A stretch of DNA of 42,155 bases from a virus, in the IMG/VR virus record IMGVR_UViG_3300017742_000025, positions 1 through 42,155 of that record. One strand, written 5' to 3'. Both the position numbers and the translations under genes were made by a program. The notes under the pieces are model-generated. The model did no database searches. It worked only from the letters and a program-made list of their open reading frames with translations, and was not told where the DNA came from. This document shows, piece by piece, positions 30,477 through 37,863 of the stretch; position 1 is the first letter of the stretch; every line of letters starts with the position of its first letter.

Positions 30477-31081
30477 TAAATACTATGTATGATTCTAAAG
30501 CGCCATTTGAGGCATATAAGATGTACAATGCACTGAAGTTGCATTTTGAAACTGATTATGATGCTGTTAAATATCACTTTAAAACAAGAGTCACACCACA
30601 ATCATTTTTTAAACGTAAGGACAAATACTTCTTCGCGAAGCTAGCCAATAGGCATGGTGACGATCTGATGAAGTACTATGTTTCTAATTTCATTAACGAT
30701 GTTCGTTATGTTGGTGACATGATGGATTCGGAAGGTGAAACTAACTATAAGGAGATGCTCAAAAAGCATGAGTCTCTTTCTTATGTGTTTAAAAGTGATA
30801 TAAATAAACTATCTCAAGAGGTTGATACCTTTGATGAGCTATTTGTAAAGGGTAACAATACGCATCCGCGGATTATTACCAGTTACTTAGAGGGAGATGT
30901 CTGCTTAGAAACAGTGGTCATTCTAAATAAACTCGTTGGGTTTATGAGGAAGGCAGATGCTCAAATAACAGAAACCATTGTCTGGCCAGAGTTGAGTCGT
31001 AAGATACGTAAGTACGATCATTTTATTGTAATGAATTCAGAAAAAATGAAAGAAATTGCAATAAAAGTGTTTACAAAGTGA
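30473..31081 (+). CDS. 59: gp59-like helicase loader
   Basis: 202 aa, T4 gp59 217. KRKDKYFFAKLANRHG matches T4 KRRDKYFFQKLSEKY, and the N-terminal YKMYNALKLHFETDYDAVKYHFKTRV matches YKLYLMIKQHMNGKYDVIKYNW. gp59 loads the gp41 helicase onto gp32-covered forks. ATGA overlap with gp33. A TATAAATA at 30799 inside the gene may drive gp32 late. Confidence 0.9.
   Translation: MINTMYDSKAPFEAYKMYNALKLHFETDYDAVKYHFKTRVTPQSFFKRKDKYFFAKLANRHGDDLMKYYVSNFINDVRYVGDMMDSEGETNYKEMLKKHESLSYVFKSDINKLSQEVDTFDELFVKGNNTHPRIITSYLEGDVCLETVVILNKLVGFMRKADAQITETIVWPELSRKIRKYDHFIVMNSEKMKEIAIKVFTK
30799..30806 (+). promoter_or_regulatory. possible late promoter inside gene 59
   Basis: Perfect TATAAATA within gp59, 363 bp before the gp32 start. 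T4 gene 32 also has promoter activity from within upstream genes. An 8-bp match in coding DNA may be chance. Confidence 0.4.
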
Positions 31082-31098
31082 CAAAACTGTGGTATAAT
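31070..31098 (+). promoter_or_regulatory. early-type promoter upstream of gene 32
   Basis: TTTACA at 31070-31075 (closer to sigma70 TTGACA), 17 bp, TATAAT at 31093-31098, with ACTGTGG before the -10. The -35 overlaps the last codons of gp59. It leaves a leader of about 60 bases before the gp32 ATG, which could carry autoregulation. Confidence 0.8.
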
Positions 31099-31168
31099 AC
31101 ACCATCTACATTATGAATAGAGTGGATAATTCAGTAATATAACGCATATACAACGGAGAAAATAAAAT

Positions 31169-32074
31169 ATGTCTTTTGCAAATCTAAAAACCAATCGGGC
31201 TGCTTCAATTAGTAAACTAGTTCAAGCCGCTGAAGAAACTAATAGTTCTAAAGCCAAATCATATGGCGATGATCGATTCTGGAAACCATCTCGCGATAAA
31301 GCGGGTAATGGTTATGCAGTAATTCGATTCCTTCCAGCAATGGAAGGTGAAGACCTACCCTGGGTAAAATACTGGGACCACGGATTTAAAGGTCCAACTG
31401 GTCTATGGTATATTGAAAACTCTTTGACTACTATCGGTCAGCCTGACCCTGTGTCTGAAATGAATTCAGCACTGTGGAACAGTGGCCGTGATGAAGACAA
31501 AGCAACAGCACGTGATCGTAAGCGTAGACTTCATTACGCAAGTAATGTTCTTATCGTGAGCGACCCGGCTAATCCTGAAAATGAAGGTAAAGTATTCCTT
31601 TATAAGTTCGGTAAGAAAATCTTTGATAAAATCATGGATGTCATGCAACCACAGTTTGCAGATGAGGATCCTGTAAACCCATACGACTTCTGGGAGGGTG
31701 CTGATTTCAAAATCAAAATCCGTCAAGTAGAAGGTTGGGTTAACTATGACAAATCAGAGTTTGCTTCACCGAGTGCATTGTTTGATGCAGATGAAGAGCG
31801 ACTTGAGAAAGTATATAACCAACTCTACTCTCTATCAGACTTTACAGATCCTAAGAACTATAAGACCTACGCTGAACTCAGCGCTAAGTTGAATAAAGTA
31901 TTAGGTGTGAGTGCCGGTATTGAAGCCGCTGCTCCAGTCTATGAGGAAGTTGTTGCTCCTCAGCCGGCGCAAGTCGAGACAAATACTCCAGATATTGAAG
32001 CGGATGCTTCAGCATTTGTTGCTAGTGAAGATGATACTATGTCATATTTCGCTAAATTGGCAAAAGACGGTTAA
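31169..32074 (+). CDS. 32: gp32 single-stranded DNA-binding protein (zinc-free)
   Basis: 301 aa, T4 gp32 301. The basic N-terminus (NLKTNRAASISKLVQ) is the LAST-type cooperativity region. The OB core includes YAVIRFLPAMEGEDLPWVKYW and LHYASNVLIVSDPANPENEGKVFLYKFGKKIFDKI. The acidic tail ends YFAKLAKDG. The H-C-C-C zinc site is gone: the region reads ENSLTTIGQPDPVSEMNSALW, where Ser85, Asp93 and Ser96 replace the three Cys, and the whole protein has no cysteine. GGAGAAAAT precedes the ATG. Confidence 0.95.
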   Translation: MSFANLKTNRAASISKLVQAAEETNSSKAKSYGDDRFWKPSRDKAGNGYAVIRFLPAMEGEDLPWVKYWDHGFKGPTGLWYIENSLTTIGQPDPVSEMNSALWNSGRDEDKATARDRKRRLHYASNVLIVSDPANPENEGKVFLYKFGKKIFDKIMDVMQPQFADEDPVNPYDFWEGADFKIKIRQVEGWVNYDKSEFASPSALFDADEERLEKVYNQLYSLSDFTDPKNYKTYAELSAKLNKVLGVSAGIEAAAPVYEEVVAPQPAQVETNTPDIEADASAFVASEDDTMSYFAKLAKDG

Positions 32075-32096
32075 TTAACACTAACCAATAAGAACG

Positions 32097-32123
32097 AAAA
32101 AGGGGGCTTCGGTCCCCTTTTTT
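32097..32123 (+). terminator. bidirectional terminator between gene 32 and tail operon
   Basis: AAAAAGGGGGC-TTCG-GTCCCCTTTTTT: GC-rich stem with a UUCG tetraloop and A/T tracts on both sides, so it can stop transcription from gp32 (+) and from the tape-measure operon (-). It lies 2 bp from the minus-strand stop codon. Confidence 0.92.
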
Positions 32124-32124
32124 A

Positions 32125-34014
32125 TTATGCCATAGATGCAGTATTGAGACCGTATCCTCTACGGTTACGTCGTGATGTGTGGTTAACTGTTGTATTGTTA
32201 CTCGTATCACCACCTCTCACCGCACTCACATTATTGCTTGTTCCGCCCTGATGATGCATAGCCAGGTCTTCACGCATTGCTTGGTTCTCAGCGGATAATG
32301 ATTCTACGTCATTTTCACCTTCTTTTGCTACCATCTCAGGAGATTTGGAACTTCCCTCTGTCCCAGATTCATCTAGTTGTTCGCTCTTACCACGATTGAA
32401 CATACCACTAAACATACCGGCTTGTTTCTCGTCTCTGGCTTCGATACCAGCAACTAATCTATCCGCTGAATCCGCAGATGCTTTGGCCATTTTATCAGTA
32501 GACTCTTCTGTGGCAGCAATAAGAACATCACTCTTTTCTTGTGCAACTATTCCTTCTTCTTCCGCTATCTGTTCGTCTTTTGCTTTCTTTTTCGCTTGAG
32601 CTTCTTCTTTGAACTTGGCCGCATTATCGGTATCCATCAATTCCATATTAGCCATATTGTCTAAGAATTCTGGAGTCTCAATTCCCAAGAACTCGAATAG
32701 TTTACCAGCCATTTCACCAATCTTCTTGGCGATTTTAATGAATGCGTTACCAAAGTGTGCAATACCATCTTTAACAAATGCGAGTCCGTAGAATAGAACA
32801 TCAAAGACCGATGAGAATCCTAATGCATCTCTTACTTTCATCATAGCAAAAGCGAATAAACCAATAGCGGCTGCGATTGCAAGACCGATAAGAATAACTG
32901 GAGCCATAGGTATTAATGCTGCAGTGATAGATGATATCATACCGGAGAAGAAAGCTCCGATTGCCGGCATGGCAGTTGTTACCATAAACAATCTAAAGGC
33001 TTTCATTGCAGTCATCATTGCTTTTACGTTTTTAAACAACTTAGCAAACTTCATGATAACCGCACCACCAAATTGCAATGCAATACCACCGATGATAACA
33101 CCAACCATCAATGCGTTATCTCCAAGCAATGATAATCCGCCTTTCACATCTCCTTCAAAAATCATTACAATGCCGTTAATAATATCAGTAATACTTTTAA
33201 TTGCAGCGTTTAAGAAGTTTGCCAGTGTTTCGGGCGAGAATATCATCATTGCGATAGCGCCTAGGCTTGCTAAGAATCCACCGCCGCTTTTGATTCCGTC
33301 CGCAAACCCATCAAACTTACCACTAAGACCTTCAAGTCCCGATGCCATTTTCCCTAGCTTTGAGCTTTGATCTGCCGCAGCTTTTGCTGATTCACGTCGA
33401 GCTTCTTCGCTGCCAGCCGCATCTTGTACGAGTTTTAAATGTTCCATTGCAATCTCAGCGGCTTGATTGTCACCGTTTTGAATCGCTTCTGTTAACATTT
33501 GTTGGCCTTCGGTGAAGCTTTCTTGGATTCTCGTTTGGTTTTCTGAGTTAACGAATAACCTATTATTACCTTTGCTCAATTCTTTTATTTGAATCTCTAA
33601 AGCCGACATATCAAGTTGATCAGACAGGATAGCGTTTTGGCTTTTTATTCTGTCAGTCAATTGTACAATGCTTTGTGCCGTACCAAGCGCAGTAACTTCG
33701 GCCTGAGTTGCCCTAGTCATTTCTAATTCATTCGCTTGAGTAACCAAGTTATCAAGGTTGTCTAATGCAGTTTCCATCTGTTTATCAGTGGTGTTTGGAT
33801 TAGCAAGACGATTGCCTAGTTGTATTAGGGTATTTTCTAGTTGTTGTGTACTACTATCTTCTGATTTAAGTTTAAGTTCGTTAATCTTATTTCCGGCAAT
33901 AAGAAGCTGCTGCTGCGTTTTAGCAGCATCATTATCGTTTTTAATATTCGAAGCAATATCTTGTAAGCTTTTAGTCTGCTCATTCATAAACTTGCCGCTT
34001 TCATCTCTTGCCAT
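32125..34014 (-). CDS. 29: tail tape measure protein (gp29-like)
   Basis: 629 aa with a helical, Gln/Asn/Glu-rich N-terminal third (NELKLKSEDSSTQQLENTLIQLGNRL), a hydrophobic centre with several membrane-length segments (residues about 245-400, e.g. VILIGLAIAAAIGLFAFAMM), and a charged C-terminal part ending NRRGYGLNTASMA. This pattern is typical of tape measures and the T4 gp29 length is 590 aa. It follows, in transcript order, the gp26 frameshift gene and an EF-hand protein, the position tape measures have after tail chaperones. Sequence identity to gp29 is not evident by eye. Confidence 0.75.
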   Translation of the reverse strand: MARDESGKFMNEQTKSLQDIASNIKNDNDAAKTQQQLLIAGNKINELKLKSEDSSTQQLENTLIQLGNRLANPNTTDKQMETALDNLDNLVTQANELEMTRATQAEVTALGTAQSIVQLTDRIKSQNAILSDQLDMSALEIQIKELSKGNNRLFVNSENQTRIQESFTEGQQMLTEAIQNGDNQAAEIAMEHLKLVQDAAGSEEARRESAKAAADQSSKLGKMASGLEGLSGKFDGFADGIKSGGGFLASLGAIAMMIFSPETLANFLNAAIKSITDIINGIVMIFEGDVKGGLSLLGDNALMVGVIIGGIALQFGGAVIMKFAKLFKNVKAMMTAMKAFRLFMVTTAMPAIGAFFSGMISSITAALIPMAPVILIGLAIAAAIGLFAFAMMKVRDALGFSSVFDVLFYGLAFVKDGIAHFGNAFIKIAKKIGEMAGKLFEFLGIETPEFLDNMANMELMDTDNAAKFKEEAQAKKKAKDEQIAEEEGIVAQEKSDVLIAATEESTDKMAKASADSADRLVAGIEARDEKQAGMFSGMFNRGKSEQLDESGTEGSSKSPEMVAKEGENDVESLSAENQAMREDLAMHHQGGTSNNVSAVRGGDTSNNTTVNHTSRRNRRGYGLNTASMA

Positions 34015-34025
34015 GACTTAATTCC

Positions 34026-34358
34026 TTACTTTTTATTGGTGAATGCTTGAGTGCCAAAGAACGCTGCTACAATACCAGCAACAGCAACAAAATATGTTGG
34101 TGCCATACTACCTAATGTACTTTGTGCTTGGTCTAATCCAGCAAGAGATGCAGCAACTACGGCAAATGGATATAACAGTAAGCCAAACAGAGCAAACCAT
34201 GTCATCTTCCGTTGGGCATCACGCATTGCATCTGCGTCTTCGAGTTCTTTACGTTTGAACTCGAGGAACATTTTCTCTTCCTCTGCCGTTACATGTCCAT
34301 CGCCATTAGTATCTGCCGGATGAAATGCATCAGGTTTTTTAATTTCTTCGTCGCTCAT
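34026..34358 (-). CDS. EF-hand membrane protein, 110 aa
   Basis: Canonical EF-hand loop D-T-N-G-D-G-H-V-T-A-E-E at residues 16-27 (ligands Asp16, Asn18, Asp20, Glu27). Two membrane segments follow: WFALFGLLLYPFAVVAASLAG (about 50-70) and APTYFVAVAGIVAAFFGTQAF (about 85-105). GAGGTAAGC before the ATG overlaps the stop of the gp26-extension frame. Cyanophages have a similar calcium-loop protein in the tail region (memory). Role unknown: holin-like, or a tail/membrane component gated by calcium. Confidence 0.8.
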   Translation of the reverse strand: MSDEEIKKPDAFHPADTNGDGHVTAEEEKMFLEFKRKELEDADAMRDAQRKMTWFALFGLLLYPFAVVAASLAGLDQAQSTLGSMAPTYFVAVAGIVAAFFGTQAFTNKK

Positions 34359-34361
34359 TGC

Positions 34362-34565
34362 TTACCTCTTTCGGTTTCGTTTAGCTTCTTCTTGTTTAAG
34401 TCTATCATTTTCTTCTTGTATGTGTTTCTGAAGTAGAGAAACATAAATCTCCCTCTCCCACGGCACCATATTATCGAGCTCGCTCAAGTTATAATTATGA
34501 TGCTGCATCATCGCGAAGTTAGTCTTAAAGTGATTGACTAAACTATCGTGAGAGAGGCCTACGAA
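34362..34565 (-). CDS. -1 frame extension of gp26 (frameshift product C-terminus)
   Basis: In the -1 frame the codons after the slippery site read FVGLSHDSLVNHFKTNF, then MMQHHNYNLSELDNMVPWER and on to a TAA at 34362-34364, 67 residues in all. An internal ATG pair at 34506-34511 would make a 49-residue protein, but no ribosome-binding site precedes it, whereas the EF-hand gene after it has a clear one. The HNYxLxELxxMxPWERxIYV block is a conserved-looking core. The fusion would be about 301 aa. It is probably the gp26-gp51-like tail assembly protein. Confidence 0.7.
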   Translation of the reverse strand, partial: FVGLSHDSLVNHFKTNFAMMQHHNYNLSELDNMVPWEREIYVSLLQKHIQEENDRLKQEEAKRNRKR

Positions 34566-35266
34566 AAAAAACTTTCAAGTCCCTTGAGCTCAAGCTCATT
34601 CTCGTGATTACATGACTTACATTTAAAGTTCAATGTTTTACTAATCGCCGGAATCTTTTGTAAAAATTCTGCAATCTTTCTAAACTGTGAACTATTCAAA
34701 CTATCTAAGAAATCTTGTACATTCTTAGTAGATTCATCTTTACATGCGTAGACAGCATCTGCATCAAAGATACTTTCCATACATGATACAATCAATTTCA
34801 TTACAACGTTAACTTTACCTAGGTCTTCTGGATTGATTCCGGCTACATCTGCAACAGATGGATAGCGCATAGTAATCCCTACAGTATCTGTAATCTGAAT
34901 AACATTGTCGTGGTCTTCTAATCCTTGCACTTCAAGTTCGTCAAGATTAATAGTCATCTCATTTGGTGTTTCACATTCGGAACACTTCAAAGAAATCTCC
35001 GCAACCTCACCTACTGACTTAGCACGTAGTTTGAGGAATAAGAATTCCAGGTCAAACGTTGCGAGTCGATTCACATCGATATCACCTATAACGCAAGCCT
35101 TAATAACATCTTTAACTGCCTTTGTGATTGCGACATTGTCTTTAGATTCCATCGCAATCATCAGAATCTTTTCTTCTTTAACCAAATAAGGTCTGTATTC
35201 TACTTCAACACCTGTTGAAGGGATAGTTGTTGTATAACGCGAACTATTTACAATTGGTAACGCCAT
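34559..35266 (-). CDS. 26: gp26-like baseplate/tail assembly protein
   Basis: 235 aa with the T4 gp26 pattern: N-terminal YTTTIPSTGVEVEYRPYLVKEEKILMIA, then LEFLFLKLRAKSVGEVAEISLKCSECE and C-terminal TLNFKCKSCNHENELELKGLESFF. The two CxxC pairs form a probable zinc ribbon. T4 gp26 belongs to the baseplate-hub pathway. It is transcribed just before the EF-hand and tape measure genes. Its last sense codons hold T8 before the TAG, so part of the product probably continues in the -1 frame. Confidence 0.85.
   Translation of the reverse strand: MALPIVNSSRYTTTIPSTGVEVEYRPYLVKEEKILMIAMESKDNVAITKAVKDVIKACVIGDIDVNRLATFDLEFLFLKLRAKSVGEVAEISLKCSECETPNEMTINLDELEVQGLEDHDNVIQITDTVGITMRYPSVADVAGINPEDLGKVNVVMKLIVSCMESIFDADAVYACKDESTKNVQDFLDSLNSSQFRKIAEFLQKIPAISKTLNFKCKSCNHENELELKGLESFFS
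34562..34573 (-). other. candidate programmed -1 ribosomal frameshift site
   Basis: Read on the minus strand: AG-T-TTT-TTT-TCG-TAG. The heptamer T_TTT_TTT is in the 0-frame X_XXY_YYZ register; two codons later comes the gp26 stop (34559-34561). Slipping by -1 makes the next codon TTC and joins the gp26 frame to the 67-residue extension. Confidence 0.7.
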
Positions 35267-35299
35267 AATATTCTCCTATAATAATATTATCAAATCAAA

Positions 35300-35307
35300 A
35301 ATTTATA
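35300..35307 (-). promoter_or_regulatory. possible degenerate late promoter upstream of gene 26
   Basis: On the minus strand the gap upstream of gp26 contains TATAAATT, one mismatch from TATAAATA, 34 bp from the start codon. Weak, since the gap is AT-rich; GGAGAAT precedes the gp26 ATG. Confidence 0.35.
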
Positions 35308-35312
35308 ATAAA

Positions 35313-35972
35313 TCAACCACCGGAAGCAGCACTAATCGCTGAGCCGGTAGATGATAACGCTCCTTCCGGAACATATCTGTCATAAGCAAAAGTCACTGTG
35401 ATTTTCTGTACACCACTTTCTTCTGAGTTGCTTAAATTAATTGCAGCCATATCAATCGGGTATGCGTTTTCCAATTTAACTCCATACACTGGAACATTCT
35501 TCTGGTTAAGTTGTTGTATTACTACATCAACCGCATAGTCAGATTTATAACCTGAACGATATAAGTCTGTATCAAAAATGCTTGAAATCCAATTATCAAA
35601 CATTACTCTCATATAATAATCATTCGTCAATATAAATGTCATTTCAACATCTGCATCAATATATGTATATGGAACTTTAACACTCTGTGCCGCGCCTTGG
35701 TAATCCATCGTACTTAAAGACCTACCTGGCATGCTAACCGTTTCACATAGAATCGAAATATCTCTTGGGTCTGGTACAAGATTACGCTTATCAAAGTTTC
35801 CTGAAACAGCGTTGCCTACTTGAGCCAACAGTCCACCAACTACGTTTTCTTTGTTAGGGCTACGCAATAGTGTTATCGCACCTGGCGGTGTAAAGAACAC
35901 ATTGAATCTGTTAGTTGGTGCTACTCCGCCCTTTTTAGAAAGTACGGATTTCATTTTATCGATGGATGACAT
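35313..35972 (-). CDS. tail tube family protein (gp54- or gp19-like)
   Basis: 219 aa with the tube-protein fold pattern: NRFNVFFTPPGAI, then LCETVSMPGRSLSTMDYQGAAQSVKVPYTYIDADVEMTFILTNDYYMRVMFDNWISSIFD, and late KLENAYPIDMAAINLSNSEESGVQKITVTFAYDRYVP. The SMPG loop and the paired strand motifs fit the T4 gp19/gp48/gp54 superfamily. In this tail block it is most likely the tube initiator gp54, but gp19 cannot be excluded. It overlaps the next gene upstream by one base. Confidence 0.75.
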   Translation of the reverse strand: MSSIDKMKSVLSKKGGVAPTNRFNVFFTPPGAITLLRSPNKENVVGGLLAQVGNAVSGNFDKRNLVPDPRDISILCETVSMPGRSLSTMDYQGAAQSVKVPYTYIDADVEMTFILTNDYYMRVMFDNWISSIFDTDLYRSGYKSDYAVDVVIQQLNQKNVPVYGVKLENAYPIDMAAINLSNSEESGVQKITVTFAYDRYVPEGALSSTGSAISAASGG

Positions 35973-36568
35973 TACGGTCTTTGCCTCGCAATTTTAATAG
36001 AGTCTTTCCAGACAGTGTTTTTCGGAGCTTTCTTAAATTGTTCTGTTGGTAAGAATACTGCAATTTCCCATTCACTCATGGGAACTCTTACCATCTTAGA
36101 TCTAATATTGCTAGTTAAATACATTTTTAAACACGGCCTAAACTCTTTATATTTTCTTGTTCCGGAGATTAAGTCGTAACGTAATCTTCTAAGCCTTGAT
36201 GTATCAGTTACTTTCCCCGGTGCTAATTTCATTAATTCGTCTAAAAATTTAGCACGAATATCTGGTCTTAGGTAATGTAAGTTCAATCCCAAGAATCCGC
36301 CTTTTCTAGGTTCAATCATAAGTATTAGAGGGAATCTATCATAGTACGGTAAAGTCTTTTTGTGCTTAGGGTCATAGAAGTACATGTACATTGCACCCAT
36401 CAATTCTTTTGAGGTGGGATTCAATGCATCATCCTTCAATAAAGCCTGCCTACTGGGAGTCTTCATATCTTCGATTTTATTGCGGAACCACTTCTGGGAC
36501 TCTTTAGTCCTTGCGGTTATGCCAGCCCTAAATGCCTGGACTTGCAATGTGTCAAATAACGATGCCAT
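35972..36568 (-). CDS. conserved structural protein, possible gp2-like DNA end protector
   Basis: 198 aa: MASLFDTLQVQAFRAGITARTKESQKWFRNKI, then MYFYDPKHKKTLPYYDRFPLILMIEPRKGGFLGLNLHYLRPDIRAKFLDEL, and a basic C-terminus. I recall this family next to gp4 in marine T4-like phages, which would match the T4 order gene 2-gene 4. The gp2 label is by position and memory, not by identifiable motif. GGAGAAA precedes the ATG, and a late promoter at 36590 lies directly upstream. Confidence 0.55.
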   Translation of the reverse strand: MASLFDTLQVQAFRAGITARTKESQKWFRNKIEDMKTPSRQALLKDDALNPTSKELMGAMYMYFYDPKHKKTLPYYDRFPLILMIEPRKGGFLGLNLHYLRPDIRAKFLDELMKLAPGKVTDTSRLRRLRYDLISGTRKYKEFRPCLKMYLTSNIRSKMVRVPMSEWEIAVFLPTEQFKKAPKNTVWKDSIKIARQRP

Positions 36569-36589
36569 TAAGCTTTTCTCCTATACTGT

Positions 36590-36597
36590 TATTTATA
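36590..36597 (-). promoter_or_regulatory. T4-type late promoter (minus strand)
   Basis: Minus-strand TATAAATA, 22 bp upstream of the 36568 ATG and overlapping the gp4 gene end. Well placed for late expression of the tail operon. Confidence 0.75.
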
Positions 36598-37044
36598 CTA
36601 TCCTTTCAACAGTTTTATGCCTTTGTTCTTTAAAATATCTTCGTGCCATATTTCAAATCTCCAGCCTCGAGCATCAGCGTAACGCATTGCCGCATTCCAC
36701 TTATCTGTGTTTTTAATGTACGTAGTTACCTCATTAATATACTTTTTGGTTTTACGTTTAGGCATCTTTGGTTTCATAGTTTCTTTTTTAGGTTTAATTT
36801 CAACTATAACCTCATCACCATTGTTCCATTCGATATATAAATCAATATAGTATCGGTGAATTTTTTTATCTACTTGCCACCGGTAATTAATGATTACCTC
36901 TTCTGAGGACCAACGTTTTACATTTGGATGAGCATCTAGCCATCGAAACGTGTTTCTTTCCCATAATGACCTATATTTTATCTTAGTATAGTCACCACAG
37001 TACTTTTCTTTTCGTTTTGGGGTCCATTTCCCGGAATAAGCCAT
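36598..37044 (-). CDS. 4: gp4-like head completion nuclease-fold protein
   Basis: 148 aa, T4 gp4 150. KIKYRSLWERNTFRWLDAHPNVKRWSSEEVIINYRW, RYYIDLYIEW, and VIVEIKPKKET followed by WNAAMRYADARGWRFEIWHED reproduce the gp4/TnsA-like nuclease pattern with Asp and E-x-K catalytic positions. T4 gp4 is required for head completion and DNA-end trimming before neck attachment. Its ATG lies at the same base as the + strand late promoter. Confidence 0.85.
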   Translation of the reverse strand: MAYSGKWTPKRKEKYCGDYTKIKYRSLWERNTFRWLDAHPNVKRWSSEEVIINYRWQVDKKIHRYYIDLYIEWNNGDEVIVEIKPKKETMKPKMPKRKTKKYINEVTTYIKNTDKWNAAMRYADARGWRFEIWHEDILKNKGIKLLKG

Positions 37045-37051
37045 ATAAATA
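37044..37051 (+). promoter_or_regulatory. T4-type late promoter (plus strand) for gene 48 operon
   Basis: Perfect TATAAATA, 47 bp upstream of the gp48 ATG. It overlaps the first base of the gp4 start codon on the other strand and faces the minus-strand promoter at 37079. Confidence 0.8.
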
Positions 37052-37078
37052 CTTCTATAGAAATGTTTAATTTAATAC

Positions 37079-37086
37079 TATTTATA
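37079..37086 (-). promoter_or_regulatory. T4-type late promoter (minus strand) for gene 4 operon
   Basis: Perfect TATAAATA on the minus strand (plus-strand TATTTATA). It starts leftward transcription about 35 bp from the gp4 ATG. It lies downstream of the + promoter, so the two first transcripts overlap by an estimated 10-20 bases. Confidence 0.8.
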
Positions 37087-37097
37087 GGCACATTACA

Positions 37098-37862
37098 ATG
37101 GCAATTATCACATATCCTCTTGGGCTACGAGAAAAGGCTAACGAATCATATCCTCACGTAGGATTTACGTTATCAGACCAGAAGAATAACAGACAGTTTG
37201 ATCGCATTCACCTATACGTTCCCAACGGATTTGCTATTCCAGGTTCTGCATCATTTGATAATTTAGACCTTGGTATTCTTGGTGGCCAAGGCGGAGGCGG
37301 TGCAGTCGGCGAGGCAGATACTCTTGCGATGTCAGCGTTTTTGGCCGACTCTGCGATTGGCGGACCGGCAGGTGATATCCTAAAGGGGAATGCTTTGAGA
37401 AGGGGTGTTGCTCTTAATCCACAGACCAACCTAGCATTTAGTGGTATGGGTATTCGTCAGTTTAGCTTTTCATTTAAAATGGTATCTGAATCTCCTGAAG
37501 AAGCAAACGTTGTAAGAAAAATTGAAATGCTATTTAGGAAGTATATGATGCCTTTGACGTCCGGCTCAATTTCTCTTCAATATCCTCCAACATTTCAGAT
37601 TACATTTTATAATGGTACTGAAGTAAATAAATTCATGCCTAAAATCATGCCGTGTTATTTAACTACGGTAGACGCAACATACAATTCAAGCGGTAACTCT
37701 TTTCATAAAGATGGCTCTCCGGTTGAAGTTGATATGAATCTGGCATTTCAAGAAACAAAAACAATTACTCGTGGAGATTTATTCGACCTGGGTGATAATG
37801 GCCAAGATTCTGAAGTGTTCTATAAGCAAGATAAAACTAAAACAAATGCTAAGGTGAGCTAA
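37098..37862 (+). CDS. 48: gp48-like baseplate tail tube cap
   Basis: 254 aa. A Gly-rich segment (LGILGGQGGGGAVGEADTLAMSAFLADSAIGGP) is followed by RRGVALNPQTNLAFSGMGIRQFSFSFKMVSESPEEANVVRKIEMLFRKYMMP, and a C-terminal part with FQITFYNGTEVNKFMPKIMPCYLTTVDATYNSSGNSFH, the gp19-superfamily pattern seen in gp48. It is expected to cap the tail tube on the baseplate. First gene after its late promoter; closely followed by gp53. Confidence 0.75.
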   Translation: MAIITYPLGLREKANESYPHVGFTLSDQKNNRQFDRIHLYVPNGFAIPGSASFDNLDLGILGGQGGGGAVGEADTLAMSAFLADSAIGGPAGDILKGNALRRGVALNPQTNLAFSGMGIRQFSFSFKMVSESPEEANVVRKIEMLFRKYMMPLTSGSISLQYPPTFQITFYNGTEVNKFMPKIMPCYLTTVDATYNSSGNSFHKDGSPVEVDMNLAFQETKTITRGDLFDLGDNGQDSEVFYKQDKTKTNAKVS

Positions 37863-37863
37863 T

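Noticed and set aside
32345-34021. Several plus-strand frames opposite the tape measure gene
   Set aside because: Low-complexity Ala/Ile/Ser frames antisense to a 629-aa gene; no ribosome sites.
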